Origin: DATMFV01 sp964651005
Lineage (GTDB): Bacteria > Verrucomicrobiota > Verrucomicrobiia > Chthoniobacterales > Chthoniobacteraceae
DNA length: 41,609 nt
Assembly (NCBI GenBank): GCA_964651005.1
Contig: CAZYVL010000009.1
Location: 1 to 41,609 of the forward strand
Direction: 5' to 3'
Shown: piece by piece, positions 40,783-41,609 of the stretch
How positions within the stretch are numbered: the first letter of the stretch is position 1
Layout: each line of letters begins with the position of its first letter
The notes under the pieces: generated by a model
Told to the model about the DNA's origin: nothing
The model's database searches: none
The model's input: the letters and a program-made list of their open reading frames with translations, nothing else
Made by a program: the position numbers and the translations under genes

Positions 40783-40934
40783 CTCTTATCGAGAGTGACA
40801 GAGGGACTGGCCCGTTGAAGTCACGGCAACCGCTCGGGGGCGATCCATCGCCTGCGGGGTCCAGGTGCCAAATCCAGCTCGGGGTGTGCGTTCGCGGTTT
40901 AATACCGAAAACGCCGCGCCGGGGAAGATGAGAG
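40783..40934 (+). ncRNA. SAM-I (S-box) riboswitch aptamer upstream of thrC
   Basis: P1: CTCTTATC (40783-40790) with GATGAGAG (40927-40934), 8 bp with one G-U. P2: GTGAC (40795-40799) with GTCAC (40820-40824), holding the kink-turn/pseudoknot core GAGGGACTGGCCCGTTGAAG. P3: CCGC/GCGG (40830-40833 with 40854-40857), then GGCGAT/ATCGCC (40839-40844 with 40847-40852), preceded by the invariant CGGCAACC. The J3/4 signature GGTGCCAAATCC follows. P4: GGTGTGCGTT with AACGCCGCGCC (one bulge), capped by CGGT/ACCG. Every element of the SAM-I fold is present, so binding of S-adenosylmethionine is strongly expected. Confidence 0.93.
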
Positions 40935-41152
40935 GGGAACGCACCCTGAAACGGCTGTTCGGCTCGCGAAAGCGGCCCCGGCAGCCTCCTCGGGAGGCCG
41001 GAAATCCAGAAGCCCCGGAGTGGCCGATGGTTCGCGGCTCCCGAAAATCGCAAGGGAAGTTCTTCCGCTCCTCGCCTCCCCGCGCACCGCCTCCGCTGGC
41101 CGGGTGCTTCCCGCCTCGCTCTCGAAGAAGAGGAACCTGCGTTGACGCTCCT
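40935..41152 (+). promoter_or_regulatory. Riboswitch expression platform / thrC leader
   Basis: A 218-nt leader between aptamer and thrC. A hairpin GCCTCC-TCG-GGAGGC is visible near 40984-40998, but no hairpin followed by a U-tract was seen. Control may therefore act on translation: the purine-rich AAGAAGAGGAA about 15-25 nt before the ATG could be sequestered by upstream pyrimidine runs such as TTCTTCCGCTCCTC. This mechanism is inference. Confidence 0.4.
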
Positions 41153-41609
41153 ATGGACAAACCAAGCCCTTATTTTTCGCACCTCAAATGCCGCGAGTGC
41201 GGACGCCCCTACCCGAAAAAGGCCGTGCATGTGTGCGACTTCGACTTCGGCCCGCTGGAGGCGGCCTATGATTACGACGCCATCCGGGGCGTGCTCACCC
41301 GGGAGACCATCGCGGCGCGCCCGAAAACGATGTGGCGCTACCGGGAGCTGCTCCCCATCGACGGCGAACCGACCGTCGGCACGCAGGTCGGCTTCACGCC
41401 GCTGGTCAAGGCGGACCGTCTGGCCAAGCGGCTCGGCATTCGGGAGCTTTGGATCAAAAACGACACGGTGAACTACCCGACGCTCTCCTTCAAGGACCGC
41501 GTGGTCTCCGTGGCGCTGAGCCGCGCGCGGGAACTCGGCTTCGAGATCGTCGCCTGCGCCTCCACGGGCAACCTCGCCAACTCCGTCGCCGCCAACGCCG
41601 CCGCCGCCG
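41153..41609 (+). CDS. thrC: Threonine synthase, N-terminal part (runs off the window)
   Basis: Converts O-phosphohomoserine to threonine using PLP. The 152 visible residues start MDKPSPYFSHLKCRECGRPY. They include a rubredoxin-like knuckle (CRECGRPYP...VHVC), then RELLPIDGEPTVGTQVGFTP, LGIRELWIKNDTVNYPTLSF and the PLP lysine in SFKDRVVSVALSRA, followed by ASTGNLANSVAANAA. This is the AMP/SAM-independent bacterial form with a zinc-finger-like N-terminus. The gene lies behind a SAM-I riboswitch. It continues beyond the window end, so downstream operon members are unknown. Confidence 0.93.
   Translation, partial: MDKPSPYFSHLKCRECGRPYPKKAVHVCDFDFGPLEAAYDYDAIRGVLTRETIAARPKTMWRYRELLPIDGEPTVGTQVGFTPLVKADRLAKRLGIRELWIKNDTVNYPTLSFKDRVVSVALSRARELGFEIVACASTGNLANSVAANAAAA

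Noticed and set aside
40769..41230. Minus-strand frames across the riboswitch
   Set aside because: They are antisense to a structured RNA whose stems all pair; no protein family features.

Overview
The window looks like a GC-rich chromosomal segment of a member of the Verrucomicrobiota. The main clue is a four-gene prepilin-like cassette (33784-38706, minus strand) that matches the Verru_Chthon A/B/C/D cassette known from that phylum. A glutamyl-tRNA reductase with a shortened C-terminus (a feature I recall from chlamydial relatives), a DUF2934 protein and weak Shine-Dalgarno use also fit. No rRNA gene is present, so the class is not determined. No transposase, integrase, phage or CRISPR locus was seen.

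Layout. 1-2974: end of a lamin-tail protein, then hemA-hemC (tetrapyrrole synthesis), flanked by two different long palindromic elements of about 170 and 161 bp. 3033-6536: a giant secreted Sel1-repeat protein. 6839-8752: tRNA-Lys(UUU) on the minus strand, then plsY-gpsA (phospholipid synthesis). 8759-11697: ilvA (minus) with a DUF2934 gene overlapping its end, divergent from nrdR and a coupled gene that resembles a second ATP-cone. 11750-15137 (minus): a GYF_2 protein, an outer-membrane efflux lipoprotein and a dicarboxylate symporter. 15364-17781: hybrid histidine kinase. 17822-19964 (minus): an IscU-like scaffold, sufT and lgt. 20049-24104: small membrane proteins, a HEAT-like exported protein, a coiled-coil protein, a 3-hydroxyisobutyrate-dehydrogenase-type reductase and a metallo-beta-lactamase-fold hydrolase. 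24268-29165: putA and mrdA (PBP2). 29292-30992: a lower-GC single-chain GmrSD-type restriction gene. 31045-33820: ThuA- and ThuB-like genes facing an orphan MalG-type permease. 33784-38706: the Verru_Chthon cassette. 39011-40433: a UreE-like protein and a GH43 glycosidase. 40783-41609: a SAM-I riboswitch in front of threonine synthase, which runs off the window.

The most striking content is RNA- and DNA-level regulation of amino-acid and nucleotide metabolism. ilvA is preceded by a 26-codon Ile-rich leader peptide, a pause hairpin, a competing antiterminator pairing and an intrinsic terminator: a complete ribosome-mediated attenuator. The nrdR promoter holds a near-consensus NrdR box between its -35 and -10 hexamers, suggesting autoregulation. 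thrC sits behind a canonical SAM-I aptamer, an unusual target for that riboswitch. These calls are made by eye from the sequence and from recalled family knowledge; no searches or folding programs were run.
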